The notes: a model not told the origin generated them from the letters alone. 64,000 nt of DNA from Streptomyces glaucescens (GCF_000761215.1 NZ_CP009438.1:5556001-5620000); one strand, 5' to 3'. Numbered from the stretch's first letter, positions 20,461 to 30,090 are shown. Numbers and translations are program-made.

Positions 20461-21362
20461 ACCGCAAGCCCACCCCGCCCGACGGCCTGGTCATCGTCGA
20501 CAAGCCGTCGGGCTTCACTTCGCACGACGTCGTGGCCAAGATGCGCGGCATCGCGAAGACCCGGCGCGTCGGACACGCCGGCACCCTGGACCCCATGGCG
20601 ACGGGCGTCCTCGTCCTCGGTGTCGAGCGCGCCACCAAGCTCCTGGGCCACCTCGCCCTGACCGAGAAGGAGTACCTGGGCACCGTCCGCCTGGGCCAGA
20701 CCACGGTCACGGACGACGCCGAGGGCGAGATCACGTCCGCCACGGACGCCTCCCGGATCACCCGGGACGCCATCGACACCGGCATCGCCAAGCTGACCGG
20801 CGACATCATGCAGGTGCCGTCCAAGGTCAGCGCCATCAAGATCAACGGAGTGCGGTCGTACAAGCGGGCCCGCGAGGGCGAGGAGTTCGACATCCCCGCC
20901 CGCCCGGTCACCGTCTCCTCCTTCGCGGTGTACGACGTCCGGGACGCCGTCGCGGAGGACGGCACGCCCGTGCTCGACCTCGTGGTGTCGGTGGTCTGCT
21001 CCTCCGGCACCTACATCCGCGCGCTCGCCCGCGACCTGGGCGCCGACCTGGGCGTCGGCGGCCACCTCACGGCGCTGCGCCGGACCCGCGTCGGGCCGTA
21101 CAAGCTGGACACCGCGAAGACGCTCGACCAGCTCCAGCAGGAGCTGACCGTGATGCCGGTCGCCGAGGCCGCCACGGCCGCGTTCCCGCGCTGGGACGTG
21201 GACGCCAAGCGGGCCCGGCTGCTCGTCAACGGCGTCCGGCTGGACATGCCGGAGGAGTACGCGGGTGCCGGCGCGGTGGCCGTCTTCGATCCCGAGGACC
21301 GCTTCCTGGCGCTGGTCGAGGAACACCGGGGCAAGGCCAGGAGCCTGGCCGTCTTCGGCTGA
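20457..21362 (+). CDS. truB: tRNA pseudouridine-55 synthase
   Basis: TruB makes pseudouridine 55 in the T-loop of tRNAs. The catalytic motif GHAGTLDPMATGVL is present with the nucleophile Asp45. The 301-residue length is normal for the bacterial enzyme, with the C-terminal PUA-like extension. The ATG at 20457 overlaps the rbfA stop, so the two are coupled. A strong hairpin follows the gene. Confidence 0.97.
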   Translation: MNRKPTPPDGLVIVDKPSGFTSHDVVAKMRGIAKTRRVGHAGTLDPMATGVLVLGVERATKLLGHLALTEKEYLGTVRLGQTTVTDDAEGEITSATDASRITRDAIDTGIAKLTGDIMQVPSKVSAIKINGVRSYKRAREGEEFDIPARPVTVSSFAVYDVRDAVAEDGTPVLDLVVSVVCSSGTYIRALARDLGADLGVGGHLTALRRTRVGPYKLDTAKTLDQLQQELTVMPVAEAATAAFPRWDVDAKRARLLVNGVRLDMPEEYAGAGAVAVFDPEDRFLALVEEHRGKARSLAVFG

Positions 21363-21382
21363 CCGCGCCACCGGGAGCCCTC

Positions 21383-21430
21383 CCGTGGAGCGGCGGCGGT
21401 CACGGATGTGGCCCTGCCGCCGCTCCACGG
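21383..21430 (+). terminator. Terminator of the rimP-truB cluster
   Basis: A perfect 15-bp stem (21383-21397 with 21416-21430) with an 18-base loop, 20 bases past truB. Confidence 0.75.
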
Positions 21431-21612
21431 TCCCCCCTCGGTTCCCCCACACCTAGGGTTATCCAGCGGTCGCCCTTCGTTCACCCGTCCGGGCAGGCGC
21501 TCGGAGTGAACCGGGGGAGCACAAGGGGGCGCGTTCGCCGCGCGAGCTGTCCCGCTGATCATCCGGCCCCTACGGTCGGACCCAGGGCACAGGCACGGCG
21601 GGAGGTTCGACC

Positions 21613-24600
21613 ATGGCGGCACGGGGCCGACGGGACGGGCTCGCTCCGCACGAGCGCGAAGAGCGGCCTCCGGCGCCCGCCGACACCCCCCACGACGCGC
21701 CGCCCCCGCTGCTGGACCGCGGCCTCGTCCGCATCCACGACCTCGCCGGGCGCCCGCGCGGCCTGGGCGTCGTCGCCGACCACGACGGCACGGTGCTGAC
21801 CAGCCACGAGACCGTCGACGGACTGCCCCGTGTCGTCCTGCACACCGTCACCGGCGACCGCAGCCGTGTGGTGACCGCCGACGCCGTCACCCCGCTGCCC
21901 GGACGCAACCTCGCCCTCGTCCGCACCGAAGGCCTCGGCGCGGACCCGCTCCCGCTCACCACACGGGACCGCGTCGAGGCCGGTGCCTACGTCCGGATCG
22001 TGGCCGGCTGCCGGCGCGAGGCCCGGGTACTGGGCACGACCGAGGTGACCTACACCGCCACCGACCGCGTGCACCGGTTCGGCGGCGCCCTGGAACTGGC
22101 CATCGGCACCGCGGGCCGGGACGCGCTGCGGCTGGGCGGCGGCGCGGCCGGGGGACCGGTGCTGGACACCACGACCGGCGCGGTGGTCGCCGTCGTCGGC
22201 ACCGCCCTGCGCTCCGGGCACCGCGACAGCGGCTTCGCCGTCCCCCTGCGGCCCGCCGCCGACGGCCCACTGGCCGCACTGCTGGCCCGCAACGCGGCCA
22301 CGGTGCCCGCCTACGGCGCCGATCTGAACCTGGCGGGCGTCCTGGAGCTCACCGCCACCGCGACGGCGCAGGACGGCCCGCCCGGAACGTGCGACGGCCG
22401 CTGCGGGCCGGCCGGTGCCGAGCCGGTCGAGCGCCCGGCGACCGAACGGGCCCTCACCGCCTTCGCGCACGGACCGGCCCCGGTGCTCGCCCTCGTCGGC
22501 CCGCCCGGCAGCGGCCGCACGACACAGCTCGCGGCCCTCGCCGCCCGCCGCGGCCGGGGCACCGAACCGGCGCCCACGCTGTGGCTGCGCGGCGCCGGCC
22601 TGCACGGCGACGACGCCTCCGTCGCCGACGCCGTCCGCCGCGCCCTGGACCGGGCCGCGCGGACCGTCCGCCCGTCCGGCCACGGTTGCGCGCCCCTGCC
22701 CGGCCCCACGCCGGGCGACGTGGCCCGCACCGCCCGCGACGCGGGCCGTCCCCTGCTGCTCCTGCTCGACGGCCCCGAGGAGATGCCGCCCCGCCTCGCC
22801 CAGCGCCTGCCCGCCTGGACCGACGACACGGCGAGCTGGCTCCGGGAGACCGGGGCACGGCTCGTGGTGGCGTGCCGGCCGGAGTACTGGGAGACGGCGG
22901 GCGCATGGTTCCCGGCCGAGCTGCTGTACGGGGCCGCGTCGGGAGTGCCGGGCGGCGTGACGGTGCCCGCGGCGCGGGCGCCCGCCGCGCGGACGCGCGC
23001 CGTGCGGGTGCCAGGGGCGGAGGAGCCGCCGTACGCGTCCGCCACCGGTGCGCCCGCGGTTCGTGCGCCCGAGGTCGATGCGCTCGCCGCCGGTGCGTCC
23101 GCGGCCGGTGCGCCCCCGGCCGGTGCGCTCGCCGCCGGTGCGTCCGCGGGGCGGCGGGAGCTGCCGTCGGCGTCCGTGAGCCGGGTGTCCTCCCTCGGGG
23201 AGGGTCCGCTGCCCGGCCTGCCGCCCTGCGTGCCCCTCGGCGACCTCACCGCCGCGGAGGCCGCGCGGGCCCGCGCCCGCTACGGCATCGCCGACGCCGT
23301 GCTCGCCGAACCCGACGCCCGGCACCCCCTCACCCTGCGGCTGCTCGCCGAGGTCCGCGCCGCGGCCCCCGGCGCGCCCTGTGCCGTCCCCCTCGACCAC
23401 CACGACGTCTTCTGCGCCTACCTGGACCTGATGTGCCTGCGCGTCGCCGTCCGGCTGGCCGCCGGGAACGGCGTGCGCGGCACCGCCGTGCGCCGGCTGG
23501 CCGCCAGGGTCGCCGGCCGGGTGCACGAGGCCGCCCGCCGCAGTCTCGGCCCCCGCCAGGGCGAACTGGACCGCGGCTCGTTCGAAGAGCTGTTCCCGCA
23601 GGGCGCCGCCACCGGCCTTCCCGGCGGCACCGGCTGGGCCTGCGCCGTCCTCGCCGAGGGCCTGCTGGTGCCCGCCGGCGACGGCTACCGCTTCGCCCAC
23701 GAGGAGTTCGCCGACTGGATCCAGGGCATGCACCTCGACCTCGACGAGGCCCTGCGCGCCCTGGTGCACCGTCCGGGCCCGCCCGCGGCGGACCGTCCGC
23801 CGGCCGTCCCCCGCCACCGCGCCGGCCCGGTCGTGCAGGCCCTGCTGTTTGTCGCCCGGCACCACGGCACCGGCCGACTCGGCACCAGACTCGCCGAGTT
23901 GGCGCGCGCACTGGACACCGACCCGGACTCCTGGTGGGCGGCCCGGCTGCTCACCGAGGTGCTGCGGCGCGTCCCCGACGCCACCCCGTACCTCCCCGTG
24001 CTGCGGCAGCTCGCCGACGGCGTCGTCGGCCACAAGCGCCGACAGCGCCCCGTACCGGCCGGGTTCGGCCCCGGCTTCTGGGCCGGGCTGCGGCTGCCGG
24101 ACACCGAACGCCTCGCCCTGCTGCGCCGTCTGGTGCTCGCCGACCCCGCCCCGCACGCCGCCCCCGGGCCCCGCTACCTGGACGTGGTCGCCCGGCTGCT
24201 CGCCGACGCCCCCACCGCCGTACAGCGGGAGCTCGTCGACTGGTTCGACGACGAGCGTCCGCTGCCCGCCACACCGGACGCCACCGTGGCGGCCGCCGCC
24301 CAGGCACTCCTGCACACCCACCGGCACCGGGCCCTGGACCACCTCACCGAGGTACTGGCCGACAGCGAGCACGCACGCGCCGGCGAACTGCTCGCCGTGC
24401 TCGCCGAGGAGGAACCGTCCGCCGTCTGCCGGGCCGTGGACCGCTGGGCGCGCGACGAACGGCCCACGAGACGGCTGGCCGCGGTGACGTACGGCCTGCG
24501 CACCGCGCCCCACGCCCACGACGACACCGACCGAGAACTGCTGCGCTACGCGGCCCTCGCCCTGCTCGCCCGCCCCGCCGACGGCGCCCTGCACGGCGGC

Positions 24601-25350
24601 GCCCTCGGGCTGCTCGTCCGGGACCCCCGCACCCGCGCCCGCCACCTCCCGAGGGCCCTCGACCACTTCCGCGCGGGCGACCCGCACCTCCCGGCGAGCG
24701 CCCTGGCCGCCGCCCTCCCCACCCACCCCGAGCCGGTCCTCGACGCCTTCCGCGCCCGCCTGCCGCACGCCGACGACGTCACGGAGCTGCTGCACGCCCT
24801 CACGGACGCCGCCGCCCCCGGCCTGGTCCGCCCGGTCGCCGCCCTGGTCCGCGAGGCCGTGGCCCTGCGCCCCGACCTCGCCGGAGGCGTCGCCGCGTAC
24901 GCCGACCGCCGCCTGGAGGCCGGGCCCGCCGTCCGCGACCGGGTCCTCCCGCTGGTCACCGAACTGCTCGACGGCGGCCCCGGTCCGCTGCGGGCCGCCC
25001 TCGCCGCCGTACTGGCCGCCCCCGGGACCCTGCGCCGCGACCTGCGCGACCTCCTGCTGGCCGGGGAGCGCGACCCGGCCGTCCTGGAGTCGCTGCTGCG
25101 GGCCGCCGCCCGGCAGGCCCCCGACGATCTGCGCGAACTGGTCCACGGCCTCGGTGTGCGGCTGGTGCGCACCCCCGACGGGGCGACCCGCTACGACCGG
25201 AGCCTGGTCGACCTGGCCCGCGAGGTGCCCGGGTTCGCCGCGCGTGTGACCGGCTGGCTGGCCGGGGCGCCCGACGACTGGGCGGCCCTCGTGGGTCCCA
25301 GCACCCGCCGGACGCTGGAGCACCTGGCGGGCGTACGGGTGCCCGCGTGA
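21613..25350 (+). CDS. Large protein with dead trypsin-like domain, STAND-type NTPase domain and helical repeats
   Basis: This 1245-residue protein has a trypsin-like N-terminus (about 1-235) that keeps the fold but not the triad. The serine motif is GGAAGG in place of GNSGG, and the Asp position reads RNLALV. The P-loop NTPase follows, with Walker A GPPGSGRTT near residue 296 and Walker B LLLLLDGPEE near 380, and an RPEYW-type sensor motif. An Ala-rich insert at about 450-516 follows. The rest (about 520-1245) is Arg/Ala/Leu-rich helical repeats. This layout resembles STAND ATPases used in bacterial signalling and defence. The ATG at 21613 has GGGAGG upstream. It sits between truB and ribF with no linked gene. 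I do not recognise a specific function. Confidence 0.75.
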   Translation: MAARGRRDGLAPHEREERPPAPADTPHDAPPPLLDRGLVRIHDLAGRPRGLGVVADHDGTVLTSHETVDGLPRVVLHTVTGDRSRVVTADAVTPLPGRNLALVRTEGLGADPLPLTTRDRVEAGAYVRIVAGCRREARVLGTTEVTYTATDRVHRFGGALELAIGTAGRDALRLGGGAAGGPVLDTTTGAVVAVVGTALRSGHRDSGFAVPLRPAADGPLAALLARNAATVPAYGADLNLAGVLELTATATAQDGPPGTCDGRCGPAGAEPVERPATERALTAFAHGPAPVLALVGPPGSGRTTQLAALAARRGRGTEPAPTLWLRGAGLHGDDASVADAVRRALDRAARTVRPSGHGCAPLPGPTPGDVARTARDAGRPLLLLLDGPEEMPPRLAQRLPAWTDDTASWLRETGARLVVACRPEYWETAGAWFPAELLYGAASGVPGGVTVPAARAPAARTRAVRVPGAEEPPYASATGAPAVRAPEVDALAAGASAAGAPPAGALAAGASAGRRELPSASVSRVSSLGEGPLPGLPPCVPLGDLTAAEAARARARYGIADAVLAEPDARHPLTLRLLAEVRAAAPGAPCAVPLDHHDVFCAYLDLMCLRVAVRLAAGNGVRGTAVRRLAARVAGRVHEAARRSLGPRQGELDRGSFEELFPQGAATGLPGGTGWACAVLAEGLLVPAGDGYRFAHEEFADWIQGMHLDLDEALRALVHRPGPPAADRPPAVPRHRAGPVVQALLFVARHHGTGRLGTRLAELARALDTDPDSWWAARLLTEVLRRVPDATPYLPVLRQLADGVVGHKRRQRPVPAGFGPGFWAGLRLPDTERLALLRRLVLADPAPHAAPGPRYLDVVARLLADAPTAVQRELVDWFDDERPLPATPDATVAAAAQALLHTHRHRALDHLTEVLADSEHARAGELLAVLAEEEPSAVCRAVDRWARDERPTRRLAAVTYGLRTAPHAHDDTDRELLRYAALALLARPADGALHGGALGLLVRDPRTRARHLPRALDHFRAGDPHLPASALAAALPTHPEPVLDAFRARLPHADDVTELLHALTDAAAPGLVRPVAALVREAVALRPDLAGGVAAYADRRLEAGPAVRDRVLPLVTELLDGGPGPLRAALAAVLAAPGTLRRDLRDLLLAGERDPAVLESLLRAAARQAPDDLRELVHGLGVRLVRTPDGATRYDRSLVDLAREVPGFAARVTGWLAGAPDDWAALVGPSTRRTLEHLAGVRVPA

Positions 25351-25524
25351 GCGAACGGGCGCCATCCGCCGGGCCCGGTGATCCGTGCGCCGATCCGTGT
25401 CCCGCCGGGTGCGACGGGTCACAGCGACCATGCCGATGCGGGCGGCGGGCACCCGGCATGGCACCCTTAGACCTGCGTAAGAGGCATCCGTAAGAGTCAG
25501 ACACGGGTTCGAGGAGCGGTCACA

Positions 25525-26487
25525 GTGCAGCGCTGGCGTGGCTTGGAGGACATCCCCCAGGACTGGGGGCGCAGCGTCGTCACCATCGGCTCCTACGACG
25601 GAGTCCACCGCGGACACCAGCTGATCATCCGGCACGCCGTGGAACGCGCCCGCGAGCTGGGCGTCCCCTCCGTCGTGGTCACCTTCGACCCGCACCCCAG
25701 CGAGGTCGTCCGCCCCGGCAGCCACCCGCCGCTGCTCGCCCCGCACCACCGCCGCTGCGAGCTGATGGCGGAACTGGGCGTGGACGCGGTGCTGATCCTG
25801 CCGTTCACCGCCGAGTTCTCCAAGCTGTCCGCGGCCGACTTCGTGGTCAAGGTCCTGGTCGACAAGCTGCACGCCAAGGCGGTCGTCGAGGGCCCCAACT
25901 TCCGCTTCGGCCACCGCGCGGCGGGCGATGTCGCCTTCCTCGCCGAGCAGGGCGAGACCTACGACTTCGAGGTCGAGGTCGTGGACCTGTACGTCTCCGG
26001 GGAGGCGGGCGGCGGCGAGCCGTTCTCCTCCACACTGACCCGGCGGCTCGTCGCCGAGGGCGATGTGGCGGGCGCCGCCGAGATCCTCGGCCGGCCGCAC
26101 CGGGTCGAGGGCATCGTGGTGCGCGGCGCCCAGCGTGGACGCGAACTCGGCTTCCCGACGGCCAACGTCGAGACCCTGCCGCACACCGCGATCCCCGCCG
26201 ACGGCGTCTACGCGGGCTGGCTGCACGCCCAGGGCGAGGCGATGCCGGCCGCCATCTCCGTCGGCACCAACCCGCAGTTCGACGGCACCGAACGCACGGT
26301 GGAGGCCTACGCCATCGACCGCGAGGGCCTGGACCTGTACGGCCTCCACGTCGCCGTGGACTTCCTCGCCTACGTGCGCGGCCAGGCGAGGTTCGAGACC
26401 CTGGACGCCCTGCTGGAGCAGATGGCGAAGGACGTGCAGCGGTGCCGGGAGCTGGTCGCCGCGGCGGAGGACGCGGAGTCCGCGTGA
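25525..26487 (+). CDS. ribF: Bifunctional riboflavin kinase/FAD synthetase
   Basis: RibF phosphorylates riboflavin to FMN and adenylates FMN to FAD. The 320-residue protein has the nucleotidyltransferase motif TIGSYDGVHRGHQ (near residue 21) at the N-terminus. The riboflavin kinase half starts around residue 185 (HRVEGIVVRGAQRGRELGFPTANV) and has NPQFDGTERTVEAY near 250. The GTG at 25525 follows GAGGAGC. It is the usual last gene of the truB-ribF block, although a large unrelated gene intervenes here. Confidence 0.96.
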   Translation: MQRWRGLEDIPQDWGRSVVTIGSYDGVHRGHQLIIRHAVERARELGVPSVVVTFDPHPSEVVRPGSHPPLLAPHHRRCELMAELGVDAVLILPFTAEFSKLSAADFVVKVLVDKLHAKAVVEGPNFRFGHRAAGDVAFLAEQGETYDFEVEVVDLYVSGEAGGGEPFSSTLTRRLVAEGDVAGAAEILGRPHRVEGIVVRGAQRGRELGFPTANVETLPHTAIPADGVYAGWLHAQGEAMPAAISVGTNPQFDGTERTVEAYAIDREGLDLYGLHVAVDFLAYVRGQARFETLDALLEQMAKDVQRCRELVAAAEDAESA

Positions 26488-26502
26488 TCCGGTGTACGAC
26501 GT

Positions 26503-26538
26503 GAAGGCGGCCGGTGCCGAGGGGCACCGGCCGCCTTC
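26503..26538. terminator. Bidirectional terminator between ribF and the EspI-like gene
   Basis: A perfect 16-bp stem (26503-26518 with 26523-26538) with a 4-base loop lies between the convergent genes. Confidence 0.85.
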
Positions 26539-26555
26539 GTCGTGACCGGGGCGGA

Positions 26556-29500
26556 CTACTGCTGCGGCGGAGCGTCGGGCCCGCCCGGCTGTCCGGGGTG
26601 GCCGGGCTGTCCGGGCTGCTGACCGGGCTGGGGGTGGCCCGGCTGCTGGGGGTACGGCTGCTGCTGGGCGGGCTGGCCGGGCTGGCCGTAGGGCTGCTGG
26701 CCGGGCTGGGCGTAGGGCTGGGCCGGGGCGTAGGGCTGCTGTCCGGGCTGGGCGTAGGGCTGCTGGCCGGGGTGACCGTACTGGCCGGGCTGGGCACCGG
26801 GCATCGGCTGGCCGGGGACGGGCGGCTGTCCGGGGTACGGCTGGCCGGGGACGGGCGGTTGTCCGGCGTACGGCTGGCCGGGGTACGGCTGGCCCGGCAT
26901 CGGCGGGGCCGCCACGGGGGGCGGGTTGCCGTCGCTCGTCCACAGGCCCTGCGCCTGCTGGTGGCGGGCGAAGTCCTCGGCCACCATGGCCGCGAGGTTG
27001 AAGTACGCCTCGCGCACCTTCGGCCGCATCATGTCGAGGTCGACCTCGGCACCGGCGGCCAGGTGCTCGTCGAAGGGCACGACCACCACACCCCGGCACC
27101 GGGTCTCGAAGTGCGCCACGATGTCCTCGACCTTGATCATCTTGCCGGTCTCGCGGACACCGGAGATCACGGTGATCGAACGGGACACCAGGTCGGCGTA
27201 CCCGTGCGCGGACAGCCAGTCCAGAGTCGTGCTGGCGCTGCTCGCGCCGTCCACGGACGGGGTGGAGATGATGATGAGCTGGTCGGCCAGGTCGAGCACG
27301 CCGCGCATGGCGCTGTAGAGCAGACCGGTGCCCGAGTCCGTGAGGATGATCGGGTACTGCCGGCCCAGGACGTCGATCGCGCGCCGGTAGTCCTCGTCGT
27401 TGAACGTCGTGGAGACGGCCGGGTCGACGTCGTTGGCGATGATCTCCAGCCCGGAGGGGGCCTGCGAGGTGAACCGCCGGATGTCCATGTACGAGTTCAG
27501 GTACGGGATCGCCTGGACGAGGTCGCGAATGGTGGCCCCGGTCTCGCGGCGCACCCGGCGGCCGAGCGTGCCGGCGTCCGGGTTGGCGTCGATCGCGAGG
27601 ATCTTGTCCTGCCGCTCGATGGCGAGCGTGGAGCCGAGCGCGGTGGTCGTGGTGGTCTTGCCGACGCCGCCCTTGAGGCTGATGACGGCTATGCGGTAGC
27701 AGGACAGCACCGGCGTGCGGATCAGCTCCAGCTTGCGCTGCCGCTCGGCCTCCTCCTTCTTCCCGCCGAGCTTGAACCGGCCGCCGCCCGTCGGGCGGCT
27801 GCTCTTCGCCTTCTGCTTCCTGCTGTTGAGCAGCCGGTCCGAGGACAGCTCCACGGCCGCGGTGTAACCGAGCGGTGCCGCACCGGGGTTGGTGGGCTGC
27901 CGCTGGTCGTGCTGCACCGGCTGCGGCCACGCGGCACCCGCGCGCGGGTCGACGGGGGGCTGGGCGAACGGGGGCTGCGCGAAAGGGGGTTGGGGCTGCG
28001 GGGCCGCCGGATGCTGCGGTGCCTGGGGACCTTGGGGGTTCTGCGGGCCGTGCGGGGTCTGCTGGTTCTGCGGGGATTCGGCCTGACCCGGCTGCCGGTC
28101 CTGCGGCTGCGGCTGCTGCGGCGTCGCCTGCGGGAAGCCGTAGCCGCCGGGCTGCGGGAAGCCGTACCCGCCCTGCGCGCCGGGGGCGGGCGGGACGGGC
28201 GTGCCGTTCGGGTGGGGGAAGCCGTAGCCCCCCTGGGCCGGGGGCATACCGGGCTGCGGGAAGCCGTAGCCGGGCTGCGCCGGGGGCATGGGAGCCGCGG
28301 GCGGCTGCTGGCCGGCCGTGGCGGGCGCGGCCTGGTCCTGCGCCGGTGCCTGGTGCCAGCCGGCGGGCGCGGGCTGCGGGGCCTGCGGCTGGAACGGCGG
28401 CTGGGGCCCGCCCGGTTGGGCGGACGGCTGGGGGTGGGGCTGCTGTCCCGGACCGGCCGGCGGCTGCGGGTGCGCCTGGTGCTGCGCGGGCCACTGGGCG
28501 GCCGGTGCGGGGGCGGCGGGCTGGTACGCCGGCGGCAGCGGCGGCACGCCCTGCTGGGCCGGCGGGGGAGTCCAGGCGGGGGCGTCCTGCGGGGCCGCGT
28601 GCTGTGCGCCCGGTGTCTGCCGGTCCGGGTGCTGCGGGTCCGGGTGCTGCGGTTCCTGGCTCCGGGGTGCGGCGTCCTGCTGCGCGCCGACGGGAGGCCG
28701 GTGCTCGGCGGCAGCGGCCTGGGCGCCCTCGGGGGTCCGGCCCTCGGCCTCGGCCCCACCATCCGGCTGTGCGGCGGTGTCCTCGGCGGCGGGGGCCGGG
28801 TTCTCGGGGGCCGGGGTGCCGTCGGCGGCCTCCGGGGCGGGTTCCGCGTCCGGCTCGGGTGCCGAAGGGACCGCGGCCTCCTGCTCCGGCCGGTCGTCCT
28901 CGTCCCCGGTGGTGGCGGAGGTGTCGTCGTCCGCCTCCGCCGCCGGAGCGCTGGTGTCCGCGTCGGTGTCCTCGCCGGCGGCAGCGGCAGTGCCGGCGGG
29001 CTGGTCCGCACCGTCGACGGCGGCGCCGTCGTCCTCGTGCGCGTCATCGCCCTCGTGCCCGGCGGGCTCCTCGCCGGCGGCCTGCCGGCCGGCCTCGGAC
29101 CCGGCCGCCGCGGCCCGCTCCTCGATCTCCCGCTGCAACGCCACCGCGGAGAACCGCATGGTGGCGCCGCTCTCCAGGTCACCGTTGCCGGAGCCGTCCG
29201 TGTCCGAGGCCGCCGGAGCCGCCACGGGGGCCTGCGGCCGGGTCTGCGGCGGCTCGGAGTGCTGGACCGCCGGTGGCTGGACCGCCGGTGTCTGCGGCGG
29301 TGTCCCGGGCGCCTGCGGGTGCTGCTGGGGCTCGAAGCCGCTGCCCTCCGGCAGCCTGGGCAGGGGCATGGGGCTCCCGGTGGGCGGTGCGGGAGCCGGG
29401 GTGGGAGTGGCGAACGGAGCGGGCGGCGTCGGGTGGGCCGGCGCGGTCGCGCCGAGCGGGTCCGCCGGCGGGACGGGCGGCACCGGGGGAGCGGTGGGGT

Positions 29501-29741
29501 CGGCGGGAGCGGCGGGAGTCGCGGGCGGCGGAACGGCCGGCCCGGACGCCGCGGCCCCGGCCCCGGACGCCCCCGGGAACCCCGCCCCGTCGGAACTCCC
29601 CGACGCGTTCTGCGTGTACCAGGCAGGCGGTGCGTAGTCGATGGTGAACTCGCCGGTCGTCTCGACGGCGGCCTCCGCGTCGGGCTGGTCATCGCCGGGC
29701 GTCGCCCAGCCCCCGCGGATCCCGTCCCGATCGCTGCTCAC
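26556..29741 (-). CDS. EspI-like ParA/MinD-type ATPase with very long Pro/Gln-rich N-terminus
   Basis: This 1061-residue protein is an ESX-associated EspI-like ATPase. The first 640 or so residues are Pro, Gln, Ala and Glu-rich with many GYGFPQPG-type repeats, and are almost certainly disordered. The ATPase domain has the deviant Walker A SLKGGVGKTT near residue 665, then AIDANPDAG and the switch region TDSGTGLLYSAM. The C-terminus (from about residue 940) is again Pro/Gly/Gln repeats such as PGQPYPGQP. EspI proteins in mycobacteria regulate ESX secretion in response to ATP level, as I recall. This gene opens the ESX locus and converges on ribF. The ATG at 29741 follows GGAGGAA on the minus strand. 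Confidence 0.82.
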   Translation of the reverse strand: MSSDRDGIRGGWATPGDDQPDAEAAVETTGEFTIDYAPPAWYTQNASGSSDGAGFPGASGAGAAASGPAVPPPATPAAPADPTAPPVPPVPPADPLGATAPAHPTPPAPFATPTPAPAPPTGSPMPLPRLPEGSGFEPQQHPQAPGTPPQTPAVQPPAVQHSEPPQTRPQAPVAAPAASDTDGSGNGDLESGATMRFSAVALQREIEERAAAAGSEAGRQAAGEEPAGHEGDDAHEDDGAAVDGADQPAGTAAAAGEDTDADTSAPAAEADDDTSATTGDEDDRPEQEAAVPSAPEPDAEPAPEAADGTPAPENPAPAAEDTAAQPDGGAEAEGRTPEGAQAAAAEHRPPVGAQQDAAPRSQEPQHPDPQHPDRQTPGAQHAAPQDAPAWTPPPAQQGVPPLPPAYQPAAPAPAAQWPAQHQAHPQPPAGPGQQPHPQPSAQPGGPQPPFQPQAPQPAPAGWHQAPAQDQAAPATAGQQPPAAPMPPAQPGYGFPQPGMPPAQGGYGFPHPNGTPVPPAPGAQGGYGFPQPGGYGFPQATPQQPQPQDRQPGQAESPQNQQTPHGPQNPQGPQAPQHPAAPQPQPPFAQPPFAQPPVDPRAGAAWPQPVQHDQRQPTNPGAAPLGYTAAVELSSDRLLNSRKQKAKSSRPTGGGRFKLGGKKEEAERQRKLELIRTPVLSCYRIAVISLKGGVGKTTTTTALGSTLAIERQDKILAIDANPDAGTLGRRVRRETGATIRDLVQAIPYLNSYMDIRRFTSQAPSGLEIIANDVDPAVSTTFNDEDYRRAIDVLGRQYPIILTDSGTGLLYSAMRGVLDLADQLIIISTPSVDGASSASTTLDWLSAHGYADLVSRSITVISGVRETGKMIKVEDIVAHFETRCRGVVVVPFDEHLAAGAEVDLDMMRPKVREAYFNLAAMVAEDFARHQQAQGLWTSDGNPPPVAAPPMPGQPYPGQPYAGQPPVPGQPYPGQPPVPGQPMPGAQPGQYGHPGQQPYAQPGQQPYAPAQPYAQPGQQPYGQPGQPAQQQPYPQQPGHPQPGQQPGQPGHPGQPGGPDAPPQQ

Positions 29742-30090
29742 AGTTCCTCCTGGTGTGGTCGAGCACCCTCGTGGCGTGCTGGGGCGACCATTGCTGTCGT
29801 TCGATACATGGGCTGTCCCCCCGGGTCACCCCCGAGTCGCCCCCGGAACCCGCATCACCCCGTGCCGGGTGCTCGTTGCGTGCCCCGCCCCAGCCTAATC
29901 AAGAAGGGGGCGGGCAGGGCAGGCGCGTCCGCCGCCCGATGCACGTCCGGAACAAAGCGGGGCTGCCGCCCCCGAACCGGCCACCGAACCGGCCCCCGAG
30001 CCGGCCACCGAACCGGCCCCCGAACCGGCCCCGCGCCGGGCGGCGCGGCAGCCGGCCGCGGCACGTCTCCGGTGCCGGGGCCGGTGCCGG
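29742..30090. other. Intergenic region between the ESX ATPase gene and its minus-strand neighbour
   Basis: 349 bases without a clear gene. It contains the promoter region of the EspI-like gene (AT-richer near 29795-29815) and, at 29971-30030, five 12-bp tandem repeats described separately. No coding sequence could be supported. Confidence 0.5.
29971..30030. repeat. Five tandem 12-bp repeats
   Basis: The unit reads cccgaaccggcc or accgaaccggcc, with one G in place of A in the third copy. All five copies are contiguous (29971, 29983, 29995, 30007, 30019). They lie downstream of the 266-residue minus-strand gene, outside any reading frame I trust. Confidence 0.85.

Noticed and set aside
21559..28494. 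A 2311-residue open frame on the minus strand
   Set aside because: It covers the opposite strand of truB-downstream, the NTPase gene and ribF, and its composition is Gly/Arg/Ala noise. It is a GC-rich shadow frame.
30061..30090. Possible terminator after the 266-residue ESX gene
   Set aside because: The sequence has direct copies of GGTGCCGG rather than a good inverted repeat; only a 5-bp stem can form.
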